Assembly: GCA_020639235.1 (NCBI GenBank)
Contig: JACKHC010000001.1
Location: 1,798,001-1,862,000 of the forward strand
From: Phycisphaeraceae bacterium
Lineage (GTDB): Bacteria > Planctomycetota > Phycisphaerae > Phycisphaerales > UBA1924
Length of the DNA stretch: 64,000 nucleotides
Direction of reading: 5' to 3'
The stretch's first letter is position 1, and each line of letters opens with the position of its first letter. Both the position numbers and the translations under genes were made by a program. Positions 35,925 through 44,776 of this stretch are shown in pieces. The notes under the pieces were generated by a model. It made no database searches and was not told the origin of the DNA. It saw only the letters and a list, made by a program, of their open reading frames with translations.

Positions 35925-36846
35925 TCCCGAGCCGGCCCCGCTTGTCCTGCCACTCCCGCTGCTCGCGCGAGTTCGTGGTCTCAATCTCGGGGTTTCCGTT
36001 ACGGATCGCATCGATCTCGAGCCGCGTCAGGCGCATGCCCTCGAGCATGTAGTCCCGGAACGCCTCGACAGCCACCGGCACGATCGGCTCGATCAGCGCC
36101 AGCATCGCCCGCGCGTACTCCCGAATCTCCAGCTGCGCATGCTCGTCCAGACGCAGATTCAGGAAGTGCAGGATGTTGTGCAGATCGCACTTCCAGTACC
36201 ACTCCGTATAAAGATTCACAGGCAGCCCCGCCCGCGCCAGTTCCCTCGTCACGCCCTGCTCGGTGAGCGAGACATACTCCTTGTAATGCTCCTCGGCGCG
36301 AGTCAGGTAGTCCAGGAACTGCTGCGCTGTCGCCGCGTCGATCGACTCCTCCCCGCCCTGACGGTTCGTCTTCGATTGCTTGCGCACCGCATCCACCGTC
36401 GGGTGGTAGAAGCGGTCCGGCATGATCGAATACCGCCCCGAGTACTCGTTCACATTCGCGGTGCGATGGCGAATCCACTGCCGCGCGATGAAGATCGGCA
36501 TCGAGCAATGAAACTTGAACTCCACCATCTCGAAGGGCGTGGTGTGCCGGTGCCGCATGAGATACCGGATCAGGCCCCGGTCCTCGCTCACCTTCTTCGT
36601 CCCCACGCCGTACGACACCCGCGCCGCCTGCACGATCGCCCCGTCCGCGGACGGCGCCTCGCCGCTCCCCGGCTCGACCGCCACCATACGCGGCATCGCG
36701 TCCACCAGCGCCACGAACCCGTGGTCCAGCACCCGCACCTCGCGCCGGAGATCGCCCCCCATCACATCCCGGAGTTCGTACCCATCCTCCGGCTTCACTC
36801 GCAGATACGCCTCGGTGACGACACCACCCGGCTTCGGCTCGATCAT
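35908..36846 (-). CDS. thyX: FAD-dependent thymidylate synthase
   Basis: The product has 312 residues. ThyX makes dTMP from dUMP with methylenetetrahydrofolate and reduced flavin. The signature RHR-x7-S is present: RHR at 126-128 and Ser136, within RQWIRHRTANVNEYSGRYS. SYGVGTKKVSEDRGLIRYLMRHRHTTPFE is the N-terminal family stretch, and QLEIREYARAM lies in the C-terminal half. A C-terminal tail of about 30 charged residues is extra. No thyA is in the window. ATG 36846 is the only plausible start. Confidence 0.95.
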   Translation of the reverse strand: MIEPKPGGVVTEAYLRVKPEDGYELRDVMGGDLRREVRVLDHGFVALVDAMPRMVAVEPGSGEAPSADGAIVQAARVSYGVGTKKVSEDRGLIRYLMRHRHTTPFEMVEFKFHCSMPIFIARQWIRHRTANVNEYSGRYSIMPDRFYHPTVDAVRKQSKTNRQGGEESIDAATAQQFLDYLTRAEEHYKEYVSLTEQGVTRELARAGLPVNLYTEWYWKCDLHNILHFLNLRLDEHAQLEIREYARAMLALIEPIVPVAVEAFRDYMLEGMRLTRLEIDAIRNGNPEIETTNSREQREWQDKRGRLGISDDR

Positions 36847-36898
36847 GGGCTACCTCCGTGTCCCGTGGTCAGTTGGAGCACCAGAGTAAACCCCAAAT

Positions 36899-36928
36899 GA
36901 AAACGCCCCCCGAATCGTCGGGAGGCGT
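36899..36928 (-). terminator. Rho-independent terminator of the membrane protein gene ending at 36966
   Basis: On the minus strand an 11-bp stem (ACGCCTCCCGA with TCGGGGGGCGT, one G-T pair) and 4-base loop are followed by TTTTC. It lies 38 bases after the stop and 53 bases before the thyX start. Confidence 0.8.
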
Positions 36929-36965
36929 CAGGTTATCCACATCGTTGCCGACAGGGTGCGCCAGA

Positions 36966-37826
36966 TTATCCCGCCGCGGCCGGCTTCTTCTTCGCCTTCG
37001 GGTCCGCGCGGTTCGCACACGCGTTCATCCCGGAGAACCCGCCGCCGGCCTGGATCACCGCCCCCGTCGCCGCGATCACCGCCGCGAGCACCGGCACCAG
37101 CAACGGCTTGGACTCCAATCCCTGAATCAGCGATGGCCGCCACGACTCAACGTGCACAAGCGCCGCGAGCCCGCCCACCGTCAATAGCGTCGCGCCGCCC
37201 ACTGTCGTCAGGGCGATCACGACCGTGCGGAACGCCGTGAACGCCAGCATCCCCGCAACGATCAATCCGATCAGGGCCCCGTAATGGTGATCCGCCGCCG
37301 GGTACCCCAGCGCGGTCCACACGTTGGCGCCGAGGAACGCGCCCGCCAGCCCGCCGAACAGCGCCACCGAGTACCGCAGCATGGGCCACGCCAGCACCAC
37401 AAAGAGCACCGCCATGCACGACGCGACGACCGTCGTCTCGCCGATACGCTCGCCGACAGTCAGCCCCGCCCACACACCGAGCATGCCGGCCAGCGCCAGA
37501 ATCACGGTCTTGTGCCACTTGTACCCGTGAATCACGCACAGCAGGCCGATCGTCACGAAGATCGCGGCCCACACAACGTTGATCTGCGTCACCATGTCGG
37601 TCAGCGCATCGGGATGATTCAGAAAGTCGAGTTTGGTGCGCAGCGTCTGGTTCAGCACGTGAATGGCGTTCTCGCCCGTGTCCGCGAGCATTGTGCCCGT
37701 CTCCCGCGCCGCGCGTTCGACGGTCTCGCTCGTGTTCGACGATCCCGACCCGCCGCCCATCGTGATGGAGTTGGCGCTGTCGCCGTACTGACCAAGAATC
37801 GGAGCCAATGCGCGGATGATGATCAT
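36966..37826 (-). CDS. multi-pass membrane protein (TMEM198-like character)
   Basis: The product has 286 residues. A polar N-terminal region (about 85 residues) is followed by seven or so hydrophobic segments (INVVWAAIFVTIGLLCVIHG, TVILALAGMLGVWAGLTVG, YSVALFGGLAGAFLGANVW and others). The glycine-zipper spacing (GLxGxxxG) resembles small bacterial membrane proteins of the DUF4203/TMEM198 type. A lysine-rich tail ends the chain (DPKAKKKPAAAG). It follows the next membrane gene (38712-37858) by 31 bases, and the two proteins look alike in plan, perhaps an old duplication. Confidence 0.72.
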   Translation of the reverse strand: MIIIRALAPILGQYGDSANSITMGGGSGSSNTSETVERAARETGTMLADTGENAIHVLNQTLRTKLDFLNHPDALTDMVTQINVVWAAIFVTIGLLCVIHGYKWHKTVILALAGMLGVWAGLTVGERIGETTVVASCMAVLFVVLAWPMLRYSVALFGGLAGAFLGANVWTALGYPAADHHYGALIGLIVAGMLAFTAFRTVVIALTTVGGATLLTVGGLAALVHVESWRPSLIQGLESKPLLVPVLAAVIAATGAVIQAGGGFSGMNACANRADPKAKKKPAAAG

Positions 37827-37857
37827 GACTAGTGTCCTGTCTGGAGAACTGGAAACT

Positions 37858-38712
37858 TCAGTCGTCGTTATCGGCAGGTTTCTTGTGACCCATAAACTGG
37901 ACCTTCATCCCGACGGCCGATAACACAATCCAGACCAAGACATACACCGGAATCGGCAATCTCGGCGCGTCGATCGCCACCGCCGAGGCCAGCCACAGCG
38001 CCGATGCCATCACCACCGCCGAACCGATCGTCGCTGTCAGAATCGCCGCCGAACGCTTGGGCGCAAAGAACCCCAGCACGCCCCCCAGCCCCAGACCCAG
38101 GAGCGTGGAACTCACAAGTTTCAGCCGGTCCTCACCGGGAATCTCGCGCCACATGCGGGACGCTTCGTCACCGAGATGCCCCGCGAACGCCCGAACCCGC
38201 TCCATCGCCCGCTCCTCGCTCGGGCTCAGTTCGTCTGGCGCGGGTGGCCCGACACCCTCGATCTCGTCCGCCGGCGCCTCGCCCTCGATCGGCACGCCCG
38301 ACAGGAACATCTCCTCAAGCGACAGGGGCTCCTCCGCCGGCTTGGGCATCGAAATCCCAACGATCACGATGCACACGCCCGCACCCAGCGCAGCGCAGAT
38401 CATCGCAAACCACATCGCGATCGCGAATCGGAACGCCACGAATGAAACCACGCCGCCGAACGCGGCGCCGATCACGATTGCCGCGGCCACCGGAATCCCC
38501 GTCGAAATCAGCGGCAAAAGCAGGTGCGCCGCCAGGGCGCCGCCCGCCATTCCGAGGAGCACGAACGCCATCCGAAGGACATGCCGACCCGCCAGCCACA
38601 TCACGACACCCGCGAGCATCGCCGCCACCACGACCGAATGTGTCGAAAACGGCAACGACTCCAGCCCTTGCCGGACCACTTCCTGGATGGGCTGCTGGAT
38701 ATTCGGGTCCAT
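37858..38712 (-). CDS. multi-pass membrane protein with central acidic insert
   Basis: The product has 284 residues. Helices at about 28-140 (VVVAAMLAGVVMWLAGRHV, MAFVLLGMAGGALAAHLLL, VAAAIVIGAAFGGVVSFVAF, MWFAMICAALGAGVCIVIVG), then an acidic soluble segment (LSLEEMFLSGVPIEGEAPAD and on to about 210), then three further helices. Function is unknown. ATG 38712 was chosen at MDPNIQQPIQ; the frame extends upstream to 38793 but would cross the space used by the pheA promoter. It is 31 bases upstream of a similar membrane gene and is divergent from pheA. Confidence 0.72.
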   Translation of the reverse strand: MDPNIQQPIQEVVRQGLESLPFSTHSVVVAAMLAGVVMWLAGRHVLRMAFVLLGMAGGALAAHLLLPLISTGIPVAAAIVIGAAFGGVVSFVAFRFAIAMWFAMICAALGAGVCIVIVGISMPKPAEEPLSLEEMFLSGVPIEGEAPADEIEGVGPPAPDELSPSEERAMERVRAFAGHLGDEASRMWREIPGEDRLKLVSSTLLGLGLGGVLGFFAPKRSAAILTATIGSAVVMASALWLASAVAIDAPRLPIPVYVLVWIVLSAVGMKVQFMGHKKPADNDD

Positions 38713-38835
38713 GAGTGACTCAAAGGGGCCGGCCGAACGTGAGTGAACTATAGAAGGCGTCGGGTACCATCGACGCCCGCCCCCGCATCTCACTTCATTC
38801 GTGGCCGCATCCCGTCGATTTCACCCGTGCACCCC

Positions 38836-39978
38836 ATGCCCGATCAACCGCCCAAGTTCACCGCCGAGTCCGACGACGCCGCCCGTGCGCTCGCCCAACT
38901 CCGCGACCGAATCGACAAGATCGACCGCCGAGTCATCGAACTGCTCAACGAGCGCGCCTCCGCGGTCGTCGAGGTCGGCAACCTCAAACGCGGCTCGGGC
39001 ATCCCCATCTACGCGCCCCATCGCGAGCAGCAGGTCCTCGAGAAAGTCCTCGGGCTCAATCAAGGCCCGCTTTCAGACCGCACTATCGAGGCGGTGTACC
39101 GTGAGATCATGAGCGGCTCATTCGCACTGGAGCACCCGTTGCGCATCGGCTACCTCGGCCCGCAGGGATCCTTCTCCCATCAGGCGGCCGTCAAGCAGTT
39201 CGGATCCTCCGTCAGTTTCGAGGATGTCCACGAAGTGCGCGGAGTCTTCACCGAGGTCGTCCGAGGCCACTGCAGCTACGGGCTGGTCCCCATCGAGAAC
39301 TCGCTGGGCGGCGGCATCGTCGAAACGCTCGACGCCTTCATCGACCACGGCGCCAACATCAATGTCTACGCCGAAGTCTTGCTCTCGGTCCGACACGCAC
39401 TGCTCGCCAACTGCGAGCCGCGAAATGTCAAACGCATCTACTCCAAGGCCGAGGTCTTCTCGCAGTGCCGCGACTGGCTCGCCACGCAATACCCCTCCGC
39501 GGAACAGATCCCCGCGACCAGCACCAGCCGCGCTGTGCAGATCGTCCGCGAAGAGAGCGAGCGCGATCCAGACTGCGGCAGCGCCGCCATCGCCTCCGAA
39601 CTCGCCGGCCAGCTCTACGGTGTCAATCTCCTCTTCGCCGACATCGAGGACGACCCCAACAATGTGACGCGATTCTTCGTGATCTCACGCCAGCAGGCCC
39701 GCCCATCAGAAGACGACAAAACCTCGGTCATGTTCACCACCCCCGACAAGCCCGGGGCGCTGGTGCATGTGCTCAGCGCCTTCGAGCACAACGGCGTCAA
39801 TCTCTCCCATATCGACAAACGCCCGAGCCGGCGCGAGAACTGGCAGTACACCTTCTTCATCGATGCGCAGGGACACCGCGAGGACGCCAAAGTGCGCGCC
39901 GCGATCAACGAGGCCACGCCGCACTGCAAAGACATCGTCGTCCTGGGCAGTTACCCGCGCGCCAAACGTATTCTCTGA
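38836..39978 (+). CDS. pheA: chorismate mutase / prephenate dehydratase (P-protein)
   Basis: The product has 380 residues. An N-terminal chorismate mutase domain (about 15-95: LAQLRDRIDKIDRRVIELLNERA, REQQVLEKV) is fused to a prephenate dehydratase domain (from about 102: IGYLGPQGSFSHQAAVKQFG, GLVPIENSLGGGIVETLD, RFFVISRQ) and a C-terminal ACT domain (TSVMFTTPDKPGALVHVLSAFEHNGVNLSHIDKRPSR) whose ESRP-like segment is the phenylalanine-binding motif. It converts chorismate to phenylpyruvate under feedback control. ATG 38836 begins MPDQPPKF; the frame is open to 38743 but without similarity. Confidence 0.95.
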   Translation: MPDQPPKFTAESDDAARALAQLRDRIDKIDRRVIELLNERASAVVEVGNLKRGSGIPIYAPHREQQVLEKVLGLNQGPLSDRTIEAVYREIMSGSFALEHPLRIGYLGPQGSFSHQAAVKQFGSSVSFEDVHEVRGVFTEVVRGHCSYGLVPIENSLGGGIVETLDAFIDHGANINVYAEVLLSVRHALLANCEPRNVKRIYSKAEVFSQCRDWLATQYPSAEQIPATSTSRAVQIVREESERDPDCGSAAIASELAGQLYGVNLLFADIEDDPNNVTRFFVISRQQARPSEDDKTSVMFTTPDKPGALVHVLSAFEHNGVNLSHIDKRPSRRENWQYTFFIDAQGHREDAKVRAAINEATPHCKDIVVLGSYPRAKRIL

Positions 39979-39993
39979 ACGCTCCCTGCCGCG

Positions 39994-40305
39994 TCAGGTC
40001 CGCGCGACCGGCTTCGGGCCCTCGAGGTCGATCGTCCCGTACGCCTTCTCGTACGCCGCCACCGCCTGGTGAATCGAACCGAGCAGACGCTTCGCCGTCG
40101 ACCAGTTCATGATGACCCGCGAGCCGACAGAGAACACCATCTGCATGGGCTCGCCCTGCTTGGCGCCGCTCTGGACGGGGAGATTCACGCCGAAGTCGAG
40201 AATAAGTTCATCGGATGTCGTCCCCGAGCGGATGGTGTTGGCGTACGCCGTCGCCATCTTCGTCTCGTCGATACGGATATGGACCTGCTGCTCCTGTGCG
40301 CTCAT
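39994..40305 (-). CDS. DUF3467 protein
   Basis: The product has 103 residues. The sequence IRIDETKMATAYANTIR followed by SGTTSDELILDFGVNL, and the later RVIMNWSTAKRLLGSIHQAVAAYE, matches the DUF3467 family, small soluble proteins of unknown function found in many bacteria. GGGAG lies 7 bases before the ATG. It ends 15 bases from the convergent pheA stop and lies 40 bases downstream of tRNA-Leu on the same strand. Confidence 0.85.
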   Translation of the reverse strand: MSAQEQQVHIRIDETKMATAYANTIRSGTTSDELILDFGVNLPVQSGAKQGEPMQMVFSVGSRVIMNWSTAKRLLGSIHQAVAAYEKAYGTIDLEGPKPVART

Positions 40306-40345
40306 GGACTCGCTCCCTCTGGGATTGGTGATTGCGTGATGTCAG

Positions 40346-40429
40346 TGCCGGAGGAGGGAGTCGAACCCTCAAGCCCTTTCGGGCGGCGGATTTTGAATCC
40401 GCTGCGTCTGCCAGTTCCGCCACTCCGGC
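40346..40429 (-). tRNA. tRNA-Leu (anticodon CAA)
   Basis: The minus strand folds as a class II tRNA: acceptor GCCGGAG/CTCCGGC with discriminator A, D-arm with GGCAGACGC, anticodon stem GCGGA/TCCGC with loop TTCAAAA giving anticodon CAA, a long variable arm CGCCCGAAAGGGC-type typical of leucine, and T-arm GAGGGTTCGACTCCCTC. It reads UUG codons. The CCA end is not encoded. Confidence 0.95.
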
Positions 40430-40499
40430 AAATAGAACTAAACGGGGGGTGGGGACGGGGGGTGGGGGGCGGACATGATAACCGCGCCCCGCCGGAGCG

Positions 40500-41039
40500 T
40501 TAGTTCTCGCCGGAAGCGTCCGCTTGCGTCCCGATCCGGCTCATCGACCGCGCCCGACCCGCACCGTCGAGATACTTCCACGCGCCGCTGTCGATATCGC
40601 TCTTGGCATAGGTGAGCACACTCGCCGGCGGGAACGCCCCCGGCTGATCCGTCGCCTCGATGCGCATCAGCACGGCATCGCCGGCGATAAACCACCGACC
40701 GTGCACGGTGATCTGCGCGCGATCTCCGGTCTCACGCTCCTCGATCGAACCATCCGCCATGAACAACCCGTCGCCGGTGAGATTGAACCGGACACGCATC
40801 ACGCGACGCTCGGTCTGGCTCGTCTGCTCCCAAACGCCGATGTAGGGGGAGTCCGCCGGGGGCGCCGGAACTTCTGATGGTCCCGCCGAACCCGTGCCCC
40901 CATCCCCGCTCCCGCCGCCCGCCTGACCCGGCTGCCCCTTGGCCACTGCCTTCACTAAGCCGTGGTGCTCGTCGCTCCGTTTGCACGACGCAACCACGAC
41001 CGAAGACGCCAGGAGCAGGATCAGGCCGTACCGTCGCAT
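40500..41039 (-). CDS. lipoprotein, hypothetical
   Basis: The product has 179 residues. MRRYGLILLLASSVVVASCKR is a lipoprotein signal with lipobox VASC (Cys19). A Gly/Ser/Pro linker (AGGGSGDGGTGSAGPS) leads to a beta-rich domain starting IGVWEQTSQTERRVMRVRFNLTGDG and GRWFIAGDAVLMRIE, which looks like a small lipocalin-like or stress-type beta barrel. The same frame is open far upstream to 42494, antisense to tig, but the lipobox sets the start at ATG 41039. No clear ribosome site is seen. Confidence 0.78.
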   Translation of the reverse strand: MRRYGLILLLASSVVVASCKRSDEHHGLVKAVAKGQPGQAGGGSGDGGTGSAGPSEVPAPPADSPYIGVWEQTSQTERRVMRVRFNLTGDGLFMADGSIEERETGDRAQITVHGRWFIAGDAVLMRIEATDQPGAFPPASVLTYAKSDIDSGAWKYLDGAGRARSMSRIGTQADASGEN

Positions 41040-41207
41040 GATCGCAATATCGGGCACTCGCCACCCCCAGTTCCGCCCAATTCGGCCGCACCCCCTCCGC
41101 CCCGATGGTTGGCGGGGTCGGGCAAAGCGGGTAATCTGCTCGGCTCGCCCCGCTGGGGGGTGGACCGCCCGAAACCGACCTTTCACCCGGATTGAGAGAG
41201 CCAACCA

Positions 41208-42608
41208 ATGGCCGACAGCAGCGCCACCATGACCACCCACGATGTCAAAATCGAGGACATCGGCCCCAGCCGCAAACGCATCACCATCTCCATCCCGGGC
41301 GATCAGGTCACCCAGAAGATGGACGAGATGCTCGATGTCATGGCCGCCCAGGCGCAACTCCCCGGCTTCCGCCAGGGTCACGCGCCGCGCCACATCGTCC
41401 AGAAGCGATTCGGCTCGCATGTCGCCACCGAGACCCGCTCGCAGCTCATCTCCTCCTCGTATTCCGAGGCCATCCAGAACAATAAGATCATGGTCATCGG
41501 CGAGCCCGAGCCCGTCGAAGACATCGACGCCCTCACCCTCGAACGCGGCAAGCCCGTCAAGTTTGCGGTCGAGGTCGATGTCCCGCCGACTTTCGACATG
41601 CCCAAGACCGAGGGCGTCGAGATCATGAAGCCCCTCATCGAAGTCACCGATGACATGGCCGACAAGCAGCTCAAGCAACTCTGCATGAACGAAGGCCGGC
41701 TCGAAACGCAGGACCAGGGCGCGCCCGGCGACTACTGCATCGGCCGCGGCGTCATGAAGAAGGGCGACGAAACCCTCCTTGATATCGAAGGCGCCGTCGT
41801 GCAAATCCCCGAGAAGTCCTCCGACGGCAAGGGTGCCATCCTCGGAGTCATGGTCGACGACTTCGCCAAGCAGATCGGCACACCCAAGGCCGGCGATGTC
41901 GTCAAGTTCAAGACCAAGGGCCCCAAGCAGCACGAGGACGAGCGCGTCCGCGGCGCCGATCTCGTCATCGAGTACGAAATCGACCGCGTCGAGCGCATAA
42001 TCCCCATCAGCGTCGAAGACCTCGTCCGCGGCCTCGGATTCTCGGAAGAGAAGCAACTCCGCGAGATGGTCACGCTCCGTCTCAACCAGCGGGCCATGCT
42101 CGAGCAGCAGTCCGCGATGCGCCAGCAGGTGGCGCTCTATCTCGTCGATCACGCCGAGATGGACCTCCCCGAGCGCGTCACCGCCAAGCAGGCCCAGGCC
42201 AACATCAACCGCCGGCGCATGGAACTCGTGTACCGAGGTGTCTCGCAGGGCGAGATCGAGCGCCAGATGGCAGAGATCCGCCGCACGTCCGACGAGTCGG
42301 CCAAGCGCGACCTCAAACTCTTCTTCATTCTCTCCCGTGCCGCCCAGGACATGGGCGTCCAGATCACGCCCGAGGAAGTCAACGGCCGCATCACCCAGAT
42401 GGCCGCGCAGCGCGGCATGCGCCCCGACAAACTCGCCGAGGAACTCCACAACTCCGGACAACTCAATCTCATCGCCCAGCAGATCCGCGAGCACAAGACC
42501 CTCGACGCGATCGTCGAGAAAGCCAAGGTCGAAGAGCTCTCCCTCGACGATTACAACAAGCGAATCTCGAAGCGCGATGAACTGAGCGAGGTCTCCGTCG
42601 TCGAGTGA
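41208..42608 (+). CDS. tig: trigger factor (ribosome-associated chaperone and prolyl isomerase)
   Basis: The product has 466 residues. The N-terminal ribosome-binding domain carries LPGFRQGHAPRHIVQKRFG, matching the GFRxGxxP signature that docks on ribosomal protein L23. The middle part (about 165-255) takes the place of the FKBP-type isomerase domain but is divergent and longer; the helical C-terminal arms follow (RVTAKQAQANINRRRMELVYRG, VNGRITQMAAQRGMRPDKL). It folds nascent chains at the exit tunnel. GAGAG lies about 9 bases before the ATG. It is followed by a SHOCT-like gene and clpX rather than clpP. Confidence 0.92.
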   Translation: MADSSATMTTHDVKIEDIGPSRKRITISIPGDQVTQKMDEMLDVMAAQAQLPGFRQGHAPRHIVQKRFGSHVATETRSQLISSSYSEAIQNNKIMVIGEPEPVEDIDALTLERGKPVKFAVEVDVPPTFDMPKTEGVEIMKPLIEVTDDMADKQLKQLCMNEGRLETQDQGAPGDYCIGRGVMKKGDETLLDIEGAVVQIPEKSSDGKGAILGVMVDDFAKQIGTPKAGDVVKFKTKGPKQHEDERVRGADLVIEYEIDRVERIIPISVEDLVRGLGFSEEKQLREMVTLRLNQRAMLEQQSAMRQQVALYLVDHAEMDLPERVTAKQAQANINRRRMELVYRGVSQGEIERQMAEIRRTSDESAKRDLKLFFILSRAAQDMGVQITPEEVNGRITQMAAQRGMRPDKLAEELHNSGQLNLIAQQIREHKTLDAIVEKAKVEELSLDDYNKRISKRDELSEVSVVE

Positions 42609-42645
42609 CGATCGGAAGAGCTTTGGCGCCTATTCATTCAAGACC

Positions 42646-43116
42646 ATGATGCCCGCGACGACCATGCCGATCGTTCGAGTGGGGAGCGGTGTCGCCGCGC
42701 AGATGTCCAGCTCCCGCGCGCTCACGCACCTCGTCCCGCTCCTCATCGCGTTGGGCGTCCTGGTCATCATCGGCGGCGTGGTCATCTCATGGGCGCGAAA
42801 GAGTCTGCTCGATAAGGAAACCGATCACGACGCCGCCGTCGAACTCCCCGAACTCCGCCGGCTCCGCGACTCCGGAGCGATCTCACGCGAAGAGTACGAG
42901 GTGGCGCGCGATGCCCTTGTCGGACGATCCTCGGGAGAGCCGCCCCCTCCCACGCGCGCCCGCAGACGCCTCGGCGCCGACGGATCGCTCATCGCCGCGC
43001 CGGGGTTCGACCTCACCGGCGAGCCCCTACCCGATGCGCACCTCGACACGCGCGATAACGACGATAAGGACGACGACGACGAAGGCGGGTCGGGTGTTCC
43101 CGCCGAGTCGCGCTGA
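42646..43116 (+). CDS. small membrane protein with SHOCT-like motif
   Basis: The product has 156 residues. One transmembrane helix (LTHLVPLLIALGVLVIIGGVVIS) is followed by ELRRLRDSGAISREEYEVARDAL, which matches the short SHOCT oligomerisation motif (LxxLxxxGxIxxEEF). The C-terminal end is very acidic (DTRDNDDKDDDDEGG). Function is unknown. It sits between tig and clpX on the same strand, 37 bases after tig. Confidence 0.75.
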   Translation: MMPATTMPIVRVGSGVAAQMSSSRALTHLVPLLIALGVLVIIGGVVISWARKSLLDKETDHDAAVELPELRRLRDSGAISREEYEVARDALVGRSSGEPPPPTRARRRLGADGSLIAAPGFDLTGEPLPDAHLDTRDNDDKDDDDEGGSGVPAESR

Positions 43117-43325
43117 GAGCCCCGCCCCGTCCATCCGGGGTTATGACGCGACACTAACGCTTGTGCCGATCACGCACCCCGAACAAACCACAACGACGCC
43201 AAAAAGGACATGCACCGGCGTTCGAATCGGAAGATCATCCCACCTCGGGACGATACACTCATGGCTCCACCGCACACGCTGAACCAATAACCCGAAACGC
43301 CCCTTTCCCCCCCCCGAGGAATCGA

Positions 43326-44681
43326 ATGGCCAAGAATCGTAACGACGATAGCGGTCCCCCCCGCACACCTTCTGCTGGCGGGGGCTCCGGGAGCGGGTCA
43401 GGCGGCGACGGGGGAGACTCCGGCTTCCGCGGACGCCGTGTCACCACATGCTCGTTCTGCGGCAAGACGTCACGCGAAGTCGGCCCCATGGTCGAAGGCC
43501 CCAACGATGTCTACATCTGCTGCAACTGCACCGATCTCTGTCAGAACATTTTCAAGCAGGAACGCCGCCGCGTCTCGTCCTCGCGCCCGTCCGTAAGTGA
43601 GATACCCTCGCCGAGGCACCTCAAGGAGTTCCTCGATCAGTATGTCGTCGGGCAGGACATCGCCAAACGCGGCCTCTCCGTCGCCGTCCACAATCACTAC
43701 AAGCGCCTCGCACAGCTCGACAACGAGTCCGCGCCCGTCGAACTCGACAAGTCCAATGTGCTCCTGATCGGTTCCACGGGGTCCGGCAAGACGCTCCTGG
43801 CGCGCACGCTGGCACGCGTCCTGAATGTTCCCTTCGCCATCGGCGACGCCACATCGCTCACCGAAGCGGGATACGTCGGCGAGGACGTCGAGAACCTCCT
43901 CCTCAAACTCCTCCAGGCCGCCGATTTCGATCTCGAGTCCGCGCAGCGCGGCATTATCTACATCGATGAAATCGACAAGGTCGGCAAGACCTCCGGCAAT
44001 GTCTCGATCACGCGCGACGTCTCGGGTGAAGGCGTTCAGCAGTCGCTCCTCAAGATGCTTGAAGGCACCGTCGCCAATGTCCCCCCGCAGGGCGGACGCA
44101 AGCACCCCGAGCAGCAGTACATCCAGATGGACACGACCAACATCCTGTTCATCTGCGGCGGCACATTCGTCGGGCTCGAAGAAATCATCCGCCGCCGCAT
44201 CGGCCGCCGCCGCATCGGCTTCGCCGCCGAGACCGTCCGCATGGTCGACGGTCGCGACGACACCGAAGAAGTTCTGGCGCAGGTGACGCCCGAGGATGTC
44301 ATCGAGTTCGGCATGATCCCCGAGTTCGTCGGCCGCCTCCCTGTCATCACGCCCCTCATGCCCCTCACCGAGGACGCGATGGTCCGCGTGCTCACCGAGC
44401 CCAAGAACGCGCTCATCCGCCAGTACGAGTACATGTTCTCACTCGAAGGCGCCAAACTCACCTTCTCCGAGGATGCGCTCCGCGAGATCGCCCGCCGCGC
44501 CCTCGTCAGAAAGACGGGCGCACGCGGCCTCCGCGCGGTCATGGAGGAGCTCATGCTCGACATGCTCTACGACCTGCCCGAGGCCAACGCCGACGGCGCC
44601 GAGTTCGTCCTGACCCACGACGCCATCAAGGCCGGCCCTCGCCTGGACGCGATCCGCGTCAAGCGCAAAGAGTCCGCCTGA
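43326..44681 (+). CDS. clpX: ClpX, ATP-dependent unfoldase subunit of the Clp protease
   Basis: The product has 451 residues. The zinc-binding domain uses C42, C45, C65 and C68 (CSFCGK and CCNC). The AAA+ module has Walker A GSTGSGKT, Walker B IIYIDEIDK, the pore loop GYVGEDVE and sensor region RKTGARGLRAVMEE. ClpX unfolds tagged proteins and feeds them to ClpP; clpP is not in the window. A Gly/Ser-rich linker (residues 18-34) precedes the zinc finger and is unusual. GAGGA lies 5 bases before the ATG; the frame is open upstream to 43161 across a non-coding-looking 209-base gap. Confidence 0.96.
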   Translation: MAKNRNDDSGPPRTPSAGGGSGSGSGGDGGDSGFRGRRVTTCSFCGKTSREVGPMVEGPNDVYICCNCTDLCQNIFKQERRRVSSSRPSVSEIPSPRHLKEFLDQYVVGQDIAKRGLSVAVHNHYKRLAQLDNESAPVELDKSNVLLIGSTGSGKTLLARTLARVLNVPFAIGDATSLTEAGYVGEDVENLLLKLLQAADFDLESAQRGIIYIDEIDKVGKTSGNVSITRDVSGEGVQQSLLKMLEGTVANVPPQGGRKHPEQQYIQMDTTNILFICGGTFVGLEEIIRRRIGRRRIGFAAETVRMVDGRDDTEEVLAQVTPEDVIEFGMIPEFVGRLPVITPLMPLTEDAMVRVLTEPKNALIRQYEYMFSLEGAKLTFSEDALREIARRALVRKTGARGLRAVMEELMLDMLYDLPEANADGAEFVLTHDAIKAGPRLDAIRVKRKESA

Positions 44682-44731
44682 CACCCACGACCGACCCGTC
44701 CACCCACCGCAAAGTGGGGGATACAGATAAA

Positions 44732-44769
44732 TCAACATGTTGACTCACCGGCCCGGACCCGCCTACGGT
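44732..44769 (+). promoter_or_regulatory. palindromic operator overlapping a candidate promoter of the marR-RND operon
   Basis: A perfect 12-bp palindrome TCAACATGTTGA (44732-44743) overlaps a TTGACT -35 box (44740-44745). After 18 bases comes TACGGT (44764-44769). Transcription would begin at about the GTG start codon at 44777, which would make the message leaderless or nearly so. Such palindromes are typical MarR-family binding sites and would give autorepression. The palindrome is seen directly; its role is inferred. Confidence 0.55.
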
Positions 44770-44776
44770 TCGGGCC

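Noticed and set aside
40346..40429. tRNA-Leu as a possible integration site for a mobile element
   Set aside because: No integrase, no repeated tRNA 3' end and no composition change flank it.
41040..42494. Upstream extension of the lipoprotein frame antisense to trigger factor
   Set aside because: The trigger factor reading is clearly real, and the lipobox places the lipoprotein start at 41039.
44690..44725. Terminator after clpX
   Set aside because: Only a 5-bp stem (CCCAC/GTGGG) without T run is present, too weak to call.
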